64,000 bases of DNA from assembly GCF_900021165.1 (NCBI RefSeq), contig NZ_FCOQ01000033.1:58702-122701 (forward strand), written 5' to 3'. Below, in pieces: positions 35,375-42,929 of the stretch. Position numbers and translations under genes: made by a program. The notes below the pieces were generated by a model that worked only from the letters and a program-made list of their open reading frames with translations, did not search any database and had not been told where the DNA came from. This stretch comes from Paenibacillus phocaeensis (GTDB lineage Bacteria > Bacillota > Bacilli > Paenibacillales > Paenibacillaceae). The stretch's first letter is position 1, and the number at the start of each line of letters is the position of its first letter.

Positions 35375-35683
35375 ATGATGACCATTTCGCGCACGCCTTT
35401 GCCGGAGAACGTACTGCGCAATTTTTTCACGGAAACAGGGACTTTAAAACATCTGCCCGCCCAGCTCAAGAAGAAGCTGATCGTCCTGGAGCATTTGGCC
35501 GCCGGTCTGGAGTCCGGACGAAGCTACACCGAACCCGAGATTAACGCGTATATCCGAGCATTTGACGAGGATTATGCCACGATTCGCCGGGAATGGATCA
35601 TCCATCGCTTCATGAGCCGGGAGTTGGATATCTACACTTTGAATCCGCCGGAGCAGTGGAAGCGATGGGATGAACTGCAATAG
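35375..35683 (+). CDS. DUF2087 domain protein
   Basis: A 102-residue protein made almost entirely of a DUF2087 domain: LRNFFTETGTLKHLPAQLKKKLIVLEHLA, then GRSYTEPEINAYIRAFDEDYATIRREWI and the tail FMSRELDIYTLN. In other bacteria the domain often follows an ArsR-type helix-turn-helix; here it stands alone. ATG 35375 or 35378 follows CAGGAGGGA. Function unknown; the palindromes at its promoter suggest tight regulation. Confidence 0.82.
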   Translation: MMTISRTPLPENVLRNFFTETGTLKHLPAQLKKKLIVLEHLAAGLESGRSYTEPEINAYIRAFDEDYATIRREWIIHRFMSRELDIYTLNPPEQWKRWDELQ

Positions 35684-35709
35684 CGGGACGTTTTTTTTCC
35701 GGAAGAAAA

Positions 35710-35751
35710 GGGAATAACCAATAGGGTACACCTATCCTAAGGGGGATTCCC
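35710..35751 (+). promoter_or_regulatory. Hairpin around the speD ribosome binding site
   Basis: GGGAAT (35710-35715) can pair with ATTCCC (35746-35751), enclosing an inner hairpin ATAGG-GTACA-CCTAT (35721-35735) and the Shine-Dalgarno AAGGGGG. The speD ATG is at 35754. The structure could modulate translation; this is inference from base pairing only. Confidence 0.4.
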
Positions 35752-35753
35752 TG

Positions 35754-36584
35754 ATGAAGTTGACGCCGGCACAGCGCATCCAGCTGCATGAGTTCAACAA
35801 TCTGACCAAGACGTTAAGCTTCAATATGTACGACGTCTGCTACACCCGGACCAAAGAGGAACGCGAAGCCTATATCGCCTATATCGACGACCAATACAAC
35901 TCCGACCGCCTGACGAAAATCCTCAGCACCGTCTCCGAAATTATCGGCGCTCATATTTTGAATATCGCAAACCAGGATTACGTTCCACAGGGGGCCAGCG
36001 TGACCATGCTGATCTCCGAGGGCCCTGTGGTGGAGGTGCCCACCGAGTCGTTTGACGAATCCCCCGGTCCGTTGCCGGATTCCGTTGTGATGCAGCTCGA
36101 CAAGAGCCATATCACCGTGCATACGTATCCCGAATACGATCCGAACGAGAGCATCAGCACATTTCGCGCGGACATCGACGTATCGACCTGCGGGGAAATT
36201 TCGCCGCTGAAGGCGCTGAATTACCTGATCCATTCCTTCGAGGCGGACATCATGACGATTGATTACCGCGTTCGCGGGTTCACCCGGGACATTAACGGCC
36301 ACAAGCTGTTCATCGATCATGATATCAGTTCCATCCAGAACTACATTCCCGACGCAGTCATCGAGCAATACCAGATGATTGACGTCAATGTATATCCGGA
36401 GCATATTTTCCATACCAAATGCAAGCTGAAGCAGTTTGACCTCAACAACTATTTGTTCGGGTATACGAAGGACGAGCTGACTCCCGAGGAGCAGAAGACG
36501 ATTACCGCGATGCTCGTGACCGAGATGGATGAAATTTTCTATGGCAAAAATATCGCCTCCGGTTCGTTGGGAGACACGGTGTAA
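35754..36584 (+). CDS. speD: S-adenosylmethionine decarboxylase proenzyme (E. coli type)
   Basis: A 276-residue pyruvoyl enzyme supplying decarboxylated SAM for spermidine synthesis. Self-cleavage should occur between Lys117 and Ser118 in LDKSHITVHTYPE, making the pyruvoyl group on the alpha chain. Length and the FRADIDVSTCGEISPL and DYRVRGFTRDINGHK segments match the long E. coli-type SpeD and not the ~125-residue Bacillus form. No speE is adjacent; the spermidine-synthase-like protein at 12778 is too far away and too divergent to assume it is the partner. Confidence 0.94.
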   Translation: MKLTPAQRIQLHEFNNLTKTLSFNMYDVCYTRTKEEREAYIAYIDDQYNSDRLTKILSTVSEIIGAHILNIANQDYVPQGASVTMLISEGPVVEVPTESFDESPGPLPDSVVMQLDKSHITVHTYPEYDPNESISTFRADIDVSTCGEISPLKALNYLIHSFEADIMTIDYRVRGFTRDINGHKLFIDHDISSIQNYIPDAVIEQYQMIDVNVYPEHIFHTKCKLKQFDLNNYLFGYTKDELTPEEQKTITAMLVTEMDEIFYGKNIASGSLGDTV

Positions 36585-36590
36585 AAATCA

Positions 36591-36620
36591 AACAGCCCTT
36601 GCCGTCCGGCGAGGGCTGTT
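36591..36620. terminator. Terminator between speD and znuA
   Basis: A 13-bp stem AACAGCCCTTGCC / GGCGAGGGCTGTT with one G-U pair and loop GTCC, placed between convergent genes. Confidence 0.8.
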
Positions 36621-36654
36621 CTATGAATTTTAAAATGCGATCTAAGGCGGCAGC

Positions 36655-37833
36655 TTACTCGTTTAGCGCCGCTTTCAGAGCTTCAAGATTTTGGCGCATC
36701 AATGCCACATAGTTGCGGCCAGCCGCTTCGTCTTCCGCCGTCAGCCCTTCGATCGGATTAAGCACGGCCGTCTTCGCCCCGATTTCCCGGGCGATGGTCT
36801 CGGCTACTTTGGAGGAGACCAGCGTCTCGAAGAAAATCGTCTTCACCTGATGTTCTTTGGCGAACTTCACAATCTCCGTCATCTGCTCCGCCGACGGCTC
36901 CTGGTCAGGAGACAACCCGGCGATCGGCACCTGGGTCAGTCCGTACTCTCGGGCCAAGTAACCAAACGCGGCATGCTGCGTAATGAAGTCCTTCCGTTTG
37001 GCGTTCGTCAACCCCTCAGCGAACTCCCGATCGAGCTGTTCAAGCTGGGCGGCGTAAGCGTCGGCGTTTTGTTTGTAATCGGCCGCATGCTCGGGGTCGG
37101 CTTTGGCCAAGGCAGCTTCAATGCTGCGAACTTCTTGGACCGCAAGCGCCGGCGACAACCAGACATGCGGGTCCAGCCCGCCATGGTCATGGTCGTGGCC
37201 GTGGTTGTGACTGTGGTTGTGACTGTGCTCAGCCTCATGATCATGATCGTGACCATGCTCATGCTCATGCTCATGGTCGTGGTCATGTTCATGGTTGTGC
37301 GCAGCTTCCCCGGCGTCGGCATCGGCATCCGAGGCAGGTTCCTTCCCGTCGGTATGCCCTTCTTCGTTGTGTCCGTGCTCCTCTTCTTCTCCGCCTTCCA
37401 GCAACGTGATCCCTTCGCTCGCTTCAACGATCACCAGCTTGCCGCTCGCAGCGGAGGCTTCCACCTGCTCCAGCCAGCTCTCCATCCCGGCACCGTTAAC
37501 GATGAGCAGATCGGATTCCGCCAGCTTGCGAATATCCTGGGGACTGGGCTCCCAATCGTGAGGCTCCACGCCGCCGGGAACCAGCAGCTCCACTTGCGCC
37601 AGATCGCCGGCAACCTGCCGCGTAAATTCATAGATCGGGTAGAAGCTCGTTTGAATTTGCAGCGAACGTTCCCCCGTTCCTGTTCCTCCGTTGCCGCCCG
37701 CTGCACCTGCGGATTTTTCAGCATTTGCTGAATCGGCCGCATTCCCTCCGGCCTGTCCTCCGCAGCCGGCAAGCACCAACATCAAGCTCAGGCCGATTGC
37801 AGCGGCCGTCCGTTTAACCTTTCGTATCTTCAT
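36655..37833 (-). CDS. znuA: Zinc ABC transporter substrate-binding lipoprotein
   Basis: A 392-residue cluster A-I metal-binding lipoprotein. The lipobox LVLAGCGG puts the lipid on Cys24. The zinc site histidines are in GGVEPHDWEPSPQDI, LDPHVWLSP and ITQHAAFGYLAREYG, with the C-terminal glutamate/aspartate in FFETLVSSKVAE. Between residues ~150 and 220 lies a strikingly His/Glu/Asp-rich loop of HDHEHEH-type repeats, usual in zinc (not manganese) binding proteins. It is the third gene of znuC-znuB-znuA behind a Zur box. Confidence 0.95.
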   Translation of the reverse strand: MKIRKVKRTAAAIGLSLMLVLAGCGGQAGGNAADSANAEKSAGAAGGNGGTGTGERSLQIQTSFYPIYEFTRQVAGDLAQVELLVPGGVEPHDWEPSPQDIRKLAESDLLIVNGAGMESWLEQVEASAASGKLVIVEASEGITLLEGGEEEEHGHNEEGHTDGKEPASDADADAGEAAHNHEHDHDHEHEHEHGHDHDHEAEHSHNHSHNHGHDHDHGGLDPHVWLSPALAVQEVRSIEAALAKADPEHAADYKQNADAYAAQLEQLDREFAEGLTNAKRKDFITQHAAFGYLAREYGLTQVPIAGLSPDQEPSAEQMTEIVKFAKEHQVKTIFFETLVSSKVAETIAREIGAKTAVLNPIEGLTAEDEAAGRNYVALMRQNLEALKAALNE

Positions 37834-37859
37834 CCTTGTTTCTCTCCCTTATTTCAAGA

Positions 37860-38747
37860 TCATCTCCCGCCGTCTTGGACAGGCAAATCTACATTAAGTT
37901 CCTCATGACTTCGCACAGCGCGGGGATTGCCCCGCCCGTTTCTCCGCGCCCATCCGCTCCGGATCTTCTGCGCCGAGATGCCGGCCAGCAAAAACAGCAG
38001 CAAGATCAGCGCAATCGTACCGCCGGGCGGCATATCCAGATAATAGGAGGCGGTTAACCCGCTGAATATCCCCGTTAACCCCGCCGCAACCGATATAGCG
38101 ATCGCTGTGACAAACCCCCGGGCGAGCCGGAGGGCAAGCGAGGCTGGCAGGACGATCAGCGAGGACACCAGCAGGACACCGACGACTGGAATCGCCGCCG
38201 CTACCGCCATCCCGGTGAACACCGCGAAGGAGAAGGACAGCCACTTCACCGGGACTCCGCCGATCCGGGCCGTCTCCTCGTCGAAGGTCAAGCTGTACAG
38301 CGGTCTCCGCAGGATCGTGAAATACGCGGCACCAACCAAAGCCACGCCCGCCATCAGCACCAACTGGGTGTCGCTCACCGCCACGATCGAGCCGAAGAGG
38401 TAGGAGCTGAAGCTTTGACTCAGGCTGCTTCGGAGGCTCATCAGCACAACAGCAAGCGCCAGCCCCGAGGTCATGACGATCGCGACCGGCATCTCGCTGT
38501 AAGCCCGGTAGCTCTGGCGCAACTGCTCAATCAACAGCCCGCCGAGGATCGCCGCTCCGAAGCCAGCTACGGCCGGATTCCAGCCCAGCACTGCCCCGAG
38601 CGCTACGCCGGCAAGCGAGACGTGGGACAACGTATCGGCCATCAGGGCCTGTCGCCGCAGCATCAGGTAGACGCCAATCACGGGGGCGATGCTCCCGATT
38701 AAAGCACCGGCCCAAAACGCACGCTGCATGAACGCGTAGTCAAACAT
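37860..38747 (-). CDS. znuB: Zinc ABC transporter permease
   Basis: A 295-residue membrane protein of the ABC-3 metal permease family with about eight to nine helices; MRRQALMADTLSHVSLAGVALG-type cytoplasmic loop (here MLRRQALMADTLSH), ARIGGVPVKWL and GVLLVSSLIVLPASLALRLA are typical. ATG 38747 is preferred to ATG 38753 because GTGAGG lies seven bases upstream. It overlaps the znuC 3' end by 49 bp. Confidence 0.93.
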   Translation of the reverse strand: MFDYAFMQRAFWAGALIGSIAPVIGVYLMLRRQALMADTLSHVSLAGVALGAVLGWNPAVAGFGAAILGGLLIEQLRQSYRAYSEMPVAIVMTSGLALAVVLMSLRSSLSQSFSSYLFGSIVAVSDTQLVLMAGVALVGAAYFTILRRPLYSLTFDEETARIGGVPVKWLSFSFAVFTGMAVAAAIPVVGVLLVSSLIVLPASLALRLARGFVTAIAISVAAGLTGIFSGLTASYYLDMPPGGTIALILLLFLLAGISAQKIRSGWARRNGRGNPRAVRSHEELNVDLPVQDGGR

Positions 38748-39406
38748 TGCCATTCCTCACTTTCCTGCTGCTCCAGGGTAATCAGACGATCCAGCACTGC
38801 CTCCATCTCCTCCGCGCCATGGGTGACCATGATGACCGTCAAGCCGTGTTGGTCCGCCATGTGGCGCATCAGCTCATAAAATCCTTGCCGGCTCTGCCGG
38901 TCCATCCCCGTCGTCGGTTCGTCCAGAACCAGCACCTGAGGTTCCCCAGCTAAGGCGCGGGCGATGCAGATGCGCTGCTTCTGACCGCCCGACAGCTCGC
39001 CGATCTTCCGGTAGCGGTGCTCCCACATGCCCACCTGCCTCAAGCTTCGTTCGATAAGCTGCTGCTCCTCCGCCCCCATCCGCCGAAACAAGCCAAGCCG
39101 GGGATAACACCCCGATTTCACCAGCTCCAGCACCCGGCTGGGAAACCCGCTGTTGAATGCGGCAACCTGCTGCGGGACATAACCCACGTTCAATCGGCCG
39201 TTAACCCGCATCGCTTCGTTGATCCAGACCTCCCCGCTCCACGGCTTCAGCAAGCCGAGCAGCAGCTTCAGCAGCGTCGTCTTGGCCGCACCGTTCGGGC
39301 CGGTAATGCCAACAAACTCGCCGACCTCAATGTCGAGGGACACCCCGTCAACCACCGGTTTATCCCCATAACCAAACACCACGTTTTTCATCGTTGATAA
39401 AATCAT
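38699..39406 (-). CDS. znuC: Zinc ABC transporter ATP-binding protein
   Basis: A 235-residue ATPase: signature LSGGQKQRICIARAL, Walker B VLVLDEPTTGMD, switch VTHGAEEM. The Walker A reads GPNGAAKTT, with alanine in place of the last glycine; to my recollection related Gram-positive zinc ATPases (AdcC) carry similar NGAAK/NGASK loops, so this need not mean loss of function. First gene of the zinc uptake operon, 20-25 bp downstream of a Zur box. Confidence 0.93.
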   Translation of the reverse strand: MILSTMKNVVFGYGDKPVVDGVSLDIEVGEFVGITGPNGAAKTTLLKLLLGLLKPWSGEVWINEAMRVNGRLNVGYVPQQVAAFNSGFPSRVLELVKSGCYPRLGLFRRMGAEEQQLIERSLRQVGMWEHRYRKIGELSGGQKQRICIARALAGEPQVLVLDEPTTGMDRQSRQGFYELMRHMADQHGLTVIMVTHGAEEMEAVLDRLITLEQQESEEWQCLTTRSCSVRFGPVL

Positions 39407-39426
39407 AGAATCCCTTCTTTTTTCTA

Positions 39427-39445
39427 AAGCGTAATTATTACGATT
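39427..39445. promoter_or_regulatory. Zur box upstream of znuCBA
   Basis: CGTAATTATTACG (39430-39442) is a perfect 6-1-6 palindrome, flanked by further consensus bases (AAGCGTAATTATTACGATTA). This matches the Bacillus-type Zur operator TCGTAATNATTACGA, so zinc-replete cells should repress znuCBA. Confidence 0.88.
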
Positions 39446-39486
39446 AATTGAGACGACAGATTGCCCTTGAACGTACCAAAACTTCC

Positions 39487-39636
39487 TTATCGCGTCTCCC
39501 GATGAATCGTATATTTACGCAGACGCGGCGAATATTTCCGCAGCTCCAGCCGTTCAGGATGCGTCTTTTTATTTTTCGTTGTCGTATAGTTGCGATCTCC
39601 GCATTCCGTGCAAGCCAGCGTAACCACTACTCTCAC
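39487..39636 (-). CDS. rpmG: 50S ribosomal protein L33, zinc-site-deficient paralogue
   Basis: A 49-residue L33. Start GTG 39636 follows GGAGGGAAACAC; the stop is TAA at 39487-39489. The protein begins RVVVTLACTECGDRNYTTT and ends RKYTIHRETR, as in L33. The first zinc pair remains (Cys9, Cys12), but the second pair of zinc-binding L33 (CPxC) reads SPRL, with Ser36 and Leu39. It should therefore not bind zinc well. It sits between a YciC-like GTPase and a Zur box, the expected setting for a zinc-sparing paralogue. Confidence 0.93.
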   Translation of the reverse strand: MRVVVTLACTECGDRNYTTTKNKKTHPERLELRKYSPRLRKYTIHRETR

Positions 39637-39654
39637 GTGTTTCCCTCCTTCTAT

Positions 39655-40875
39655 TTATACGGCGTCCGCCGATCCTTCCGGCGAAATCCAAGGCAGGGGG
39701 TTCGGGAAAGCCGCCCAATCCAGCTGCATTTCTTCCTCGTCAAGCAGACAGGCGTCCAGCTCGCGTTCGATCCCGGAGCGGTCCATCTCAATTCCGATAA
39801 ACACCAGCTCGTTGATCCGGTCGCCCCAAGTATCGTCCCACCGGAGCCGCAGCTCGGGCTCCTCGGCAAACAGCTCCTCCCGCTGCGATTCAGGCAGTGA
39901 GGCGAGCCAATAGCCGGCCGGACCAAATTGAATCGACGGCCCTGCCTGACTCAAGTTCGCCGCCACATCGTGATCCGCCGCGATCCAGGCCAGACCTTTC
40001 GCCCGCACCACTTCCTCCGGCCACTCGCTCATAAAACGCGCTAACCGCTCCGGATGAAACGGCCGTCTCCGCCGGTAGACAAACGAACCGATACCGTACT
40101 CCTCCGTTTCGGGCGTATGGCTGTCCATCTGCAGCTCCTGGATCCAACCCGCTGATTGGCTGGCTTGCTCGAAATTGAACAACCCTGTGTTCAGGATTTC
40201 CTGCGGATCGACGCGGCCCATAGTTGAACGGATCAGCTTGGCCGTTGGCTGCAGCTTCCGCAAGACTCCCTCCAGCTCGCGGAGCTCCGTCTCATCAACC
40301 AGGTCACATTTGTTCAGAATCAGAATATCGCATGTCTCGATCTGATCGATCAGCAGATCCACCACATCGCGGGTATCCCCGTCGCCCGCCGACTGCCCGC
40401 GTTCCAATAATGTGTCGCCGGAGGAGAAGTCATGCCAGAACCGGTAGGCATCCACCACCGTGACCAGACAATCCAGCTTGGCCAGGCTCGTCAAATCAAT
40501 CCCCGACTCTTCATCCGCATAAGTAAACGTTTGGGCGATCGGCACCGGTTCACTGATGCCCGTCGACTCGATCAATATGTAATCGAACCGCCCCTCTTCC
40601 GCCAGCTTCTGAACCTCTCTTAGCAAATCATCGCGAAGCGTGCAGCAAATGCAGCCGTTCGACAGCTCCACGAGCTTCTCCTCCGTCCGGGATAAACTGC
40701 CCCCGGCACTGATCAGATCCGCATCGATGTTGATCTCGCTCATGTCATTGACAATCACGGCTACCTTCAAGCCCTGGCGATTGCTCAGGACATGGTTGAG
40801 CAGCGTCGTTTTGCCCGAGCCCAAATATCCGCACAACACCGTCACCGGAATCCTGCGTGTTGATGATTCGTTCAC
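39655..40875 (-). CDS. CobW/COG0523 GTPase, YciC (ZagA)-like zinc metallochaperone
   Basis: A 406-residue G3E GTPase: Walker A GYLGSGKTTLLNH near residue 16, the metal-binding GCICC motif, the IESTGISEP switch and NKCDLVD for guanine. The C-terminal CobW_C domain contains GIGSFVYRRRRPFHPERLARFM and WDDTWGDRINELVFIG. In Bacillus the Zur-regulated YciC/ZagA delivers zinc to client enzymes during starvation. A Zur box lies about 60 bp upstream and rpmG follows 18 bp downstream, so both are likely co-transcribed. Confidence 0.92.
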   Translation of the reverse strand: MNESSTRRIPVTVLCGYLGSGKTTLLNHVLSNRQGLKVAVIVNDMSEINIDADLISAGGSLSRTEEKLVELSNGCICCTLRDDLLREVQKLAEEGRFDYILIESTGISEPVPIAQTFTYADEESGIDLTSLAKLDCLVTVVDAYRFWHDFSSGDTLLERGQSAGDGDTRDVVDLLIDQIETCDILILNKCDLVDETELRELEGVLRKLQPTAKLIRSTMGRVDPQEILNTGLFNFEQASQSAGWIQELQMDSHTPETEEYGIGSFVYRRRRPFHPERLARFMSEWPEEVVRAKGLAWIAADHDVAANLSQAGPSIQFGPAGYWLASLPESQREELFAEEPELRLRWDDTWGDRINELVFIGIEMDRSGIERELDACLLDEEEMQLDWAAFPNPLPWISPEGSADAV

Positions 40876-40935
40876 GTTAGCCCAACTCCTTTCTTTATTT
40901 AGACCGATTCGCGCATCACTCTGATTTCGGCCTTA

Positions 40936-40954
40936 TTCGTAATTATTACGATTA
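40936..40954. promoter_or_regulatory. Zur box upstream of the YciC-like gene and rpmG
   Basis: CGTAATTATTACG (40938-40950) is identical in core to the znuC site and is embedded in TTCGTAATTATTACGATTA. Confidence 0.88.
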
Positions 40955-41065
40955 ATAATCCATACTATATCTTCCTCCCTGGGCTTTGTCAACTGAAAAA
41001 CCGGTAAACAACTCACCCTGGCGAAGATTCGGTGAAGGCGGGGAGAACCTGTCGGGGGAACAAAA

Positions 41066-41473
41066 TTAGCGGATATAGGCGTCTACACCGGATTCATCCG
41101 GACTTGACGATCCGCTGCGAACAATCTCTACATACACGCGGTTCGGTACGCAGATAATCGTTTCACCCGGCCGGGAGATGAAGCCCATCTGCATGGAGAT
41201 TTTTTTCGGGCAATCCGCGTAGATCATCTGGATCCCTCCGTTAAAGACGCTTAAGGTATTGTTGCCGTATTCGGTGTGGATCTCGATCGTCTCCTCCCCG
41301 CCGCCCAGCGGCACGCTGCGATACGGATTGCCGTCCACCTGGATCTCGGCGCGAAGGGTGGCCGGATCCACCATCTCCCGGCTCTCCAAGCCCTGGCGGA
41401 TGAGAAGCCACGCCGAGCCCAACACAACCAGGATCACAATCAGCAGGACGTCGCCACGTTTGATTTTGAGCAT
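41066..41473 (-). CDS. NusG domain II-containing protein
   Basis: A 135-residue protein with one N-terminal membrane helix (about 8-26) and an extracytoplasmic NusG_II-type domain: DGNPYRSVPLGGGEETIEIHTEYGNNTL, then DCPKKISMQMGFISRPGETIICVPNRVYVEI. Proteins of this type are common in Gram-positive bacteria but uncharacterised. ATG 41473 follows AGGAGG. A near-perfect Zur-type palindrome lies 26 bp upstream, so it probably belongs to the zinc-starvation response. Confidence 0.82.
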   Translation of the reverse strand: MLKIKRGDVLLIVILVVLGSAWLLIRQGLESREMVDPATLRAEIQVDGNPYRSVPLGGGEETIEIHTEYGNNTLSVFNGGIQMIYADCPKKISMQMGFISRPGETIICVPNRVYVEIVRSGSSSPDESGVDAYIR

Positions 41474-41498
41474 CTGTATCCTCCTATTTCTGCATTAA

Positions 41499-41514
41499 AC
41501 GTAATGTTTACGAA
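41499..41514. promoter_or_regulatory. Zur-box-like site upstream of the NusG-II gene
   Basis: CGTAATGTTTACGA (41500-41513) differs from the two perfect Zur cores nearby at one arm position and the centre. Confidence 0.65.
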
Positions 41515-41676
41515 TAGGCATATCTTATGAATTTACTTCCTTCTTGTCAATGATCCATTTCGGTGACGGGCCGCTGGATCTCGTGCTGATCGGTTATCGT
41601 CTCCCCGCACGAATGATCCCCGAGGAATGGGCTTTGCTCCACCCTTAGGCGCGTCACGGGTCCCAAGCGCCAAAAA

Positions 41677-41718
41677 GGCCGTTTCTCCGCATCGGCGATA
41701 GATGCGGGGAACGGCCCC
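41677..41718. terminator. Terminator after the siderophore-binding lipoprotein gene
   Basis: GGCCGTT-TC-TCCGCATC pairs with GATGCGG-GG-AACGGCC around a short loop, with runs of A on one side and T on the other. It can work for minus-strand transcripts. Confidence 0.8.
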
Positions 41719-41733
41719 TTTTTCGTTTCTCTA

Positions 41734-42774
41734 TTATTTCTGGTTTTGGCTGACCACGAGGTCTACGAGAATATCGAGTTGCTTCTCCAGATTCAATCCG
41801 TCCACCATCCAGAACTCCTTATAGTTGAGCAGATACACGTGGTTCTTCTGAACCGCAGGGATGTTCTTCCATACCGGTCCGTTCATGACTTCCTCTGCCC
41901 GTTCCTTCCCGCCGTCCGGCTCATACACGGTCATGAACATGTGGTCCGCGGCATACTCCGGAACCACCTCCAGCGAGATATCTACGCCCGTGGTCGGGAA
42001 CACCTCTTTCTCGATCTTCTCCTGCGGCTTGAGGCCGAACATTTCATACAGGTTGTAACCGGCATCCCGCGTTTTGTTCCACACCCAGAAGTTCTTCGCC
42101 CAGATCGAATAAGTCCCGACGGTTTCGTCCGGTCCGATGATCTCGCTGAGCTTGGCTTTCGCGTCTTCGGCTTTTTGCTTATACCGGGCAATGAAATCCT
42201 CCGCTTGCTGCTCGCGGCCGAGCATTTCGCCAACCGTCTTCACTTCCTCCAGCGGATCAATGCCTTCCCAACCCGCAGTCGCAAGCGTGACAACCGGAGC
42301 GATTTTCTTCAATTGCTCGACGATATCGGCCGGAGTGTAAGTAGGGACAATGATCAAATCCGGTTGAAGCTCCAGCACCTTCTCGACGGAGATATCGCCG
42401 ATGTTTTCCACGCCTTCCAGCTCTTGGTTGAGCAGCACCGAGTTCTCCAGAGCAAGCGACCCCGCCCCGATCGGCTTCACGCCCAAGGCAAGCAGGTCAC
42501 CCAAGTGCGTAATCGATACGATCCGCTGCGGATCCGTCGGGATCTCCACCTCTTGCCCGGTGAAATCCTTATAGAGCTTCGTTCCGGCTTGTCCCTCATC
42601 CGTCTTGTTCGTTCCGTTGCCGGATGGCGTGTTGCCCGCTGCGCCATTGTTGGAAGCAGCCGTATCGTTGGACGCATTGCCTGTATTCCCGCCATTTTGG
42701 CCGCAAGCCGCAAGGACGACCGTCAGCAACAGAACCGCTGCCAAAGTGAGAAAGCGATGTTTGAACATCTTCAT
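41734..42774 (-). CDS. Iron-siderophore ABC transporter substrate-binding lipoprotein
   Basis: A 346-residue lipoprotein: lipobox VVLAACGQ (Cys24), a low-complexity Asn/Gly/Thr linker, then a FhuD/FepB-type periplasmic-binding domain with PTDPQRIVSITHLGDLLALGVKPIGAG, ISVEKVLELQPDLIIVPTYTP and FWMVDGLNLEKQLDILVDLV. ATG 42774 follows GGGGGAA. A canonical Fur box lies just upstream. No permease or ATPase is adjacent, so it must share one encoded elsewhere, as is common for siderophore-binding proteins in Bacilli. Confidence 0.92.
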   Translation of the reverse strand: MKMFKHRFLTLAAVLLLTVVLAACGQNGGNTGNASNDTAASNNGAAGNTPSGNGTNKTDEGQAGTKLYKDFTGQEVEIPTDPQRIVSITHLGDLLALGVKPIGAGSLALENSVLLNQELEGVENIGDISVEKVLELQPDLIIVPTYTPADIVEQLKKIAPVVTLATAGWEGIDPLEEVKTVGEMLGREQQAEDFIARYKQKAEDAKAKLSEIIGPDETVGTYSIWAKNFWVWNKTRDAGYNLYEMFGLKPQEKIEKEVFPTTGVDISLEVVPEYAADHMFMTVYEPDGGKERAEEVMNGPVWKNIPAVQKNHVYLLNYKEFWMVDGLNLEKQLDILVDLVVSQNQK

Positions 42775-42800
42775 CTGTCTTGTTCCCCCAATTTTTTCAT

Positions 42801-42818
42801 TGATAATGATTATCATTA
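42801..42818. promoter_or_regulatory. Fur box
   Basis: TGATAATGATTATCATTA matches the classical Fur operator (GATAATGATTATCATT) exactly over the core and lies 27 bp upstream of the lipoprotein start. Confidence 0.92.
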
Positions 42819-42852
42819 TACAAAGAGCAAACTAAATAATCAATCTTCCGCG

Positions 42853-42904
42853 CAAAAAATAAAAGGACCTTCCCAAGCCATCACCCGGATAACTTGGAAG
42901 GTCC
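42853..42904 (-). terminator. Terminator after the copper-amine-oxidase-N lipoprotein gene
   Basis: On the minus strand GGACCTTCCAAG pairs with CTTGGGAAGGTCC (one bulge) and is followed by a T-rich tract. Confidence 0.78.
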
Positions 42905-42929
42905 CGTATTCAGTTGCTTCTCTGCCGAT

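Noticed and set aside
38699..39406. znuC as a dead ATPase because of the altered Walker A
   Set aside because: GPNGAAKTT keeps the lysine and threonine, and similar loops are, to my recollection, normal in Gram-positive zinc ATPases.
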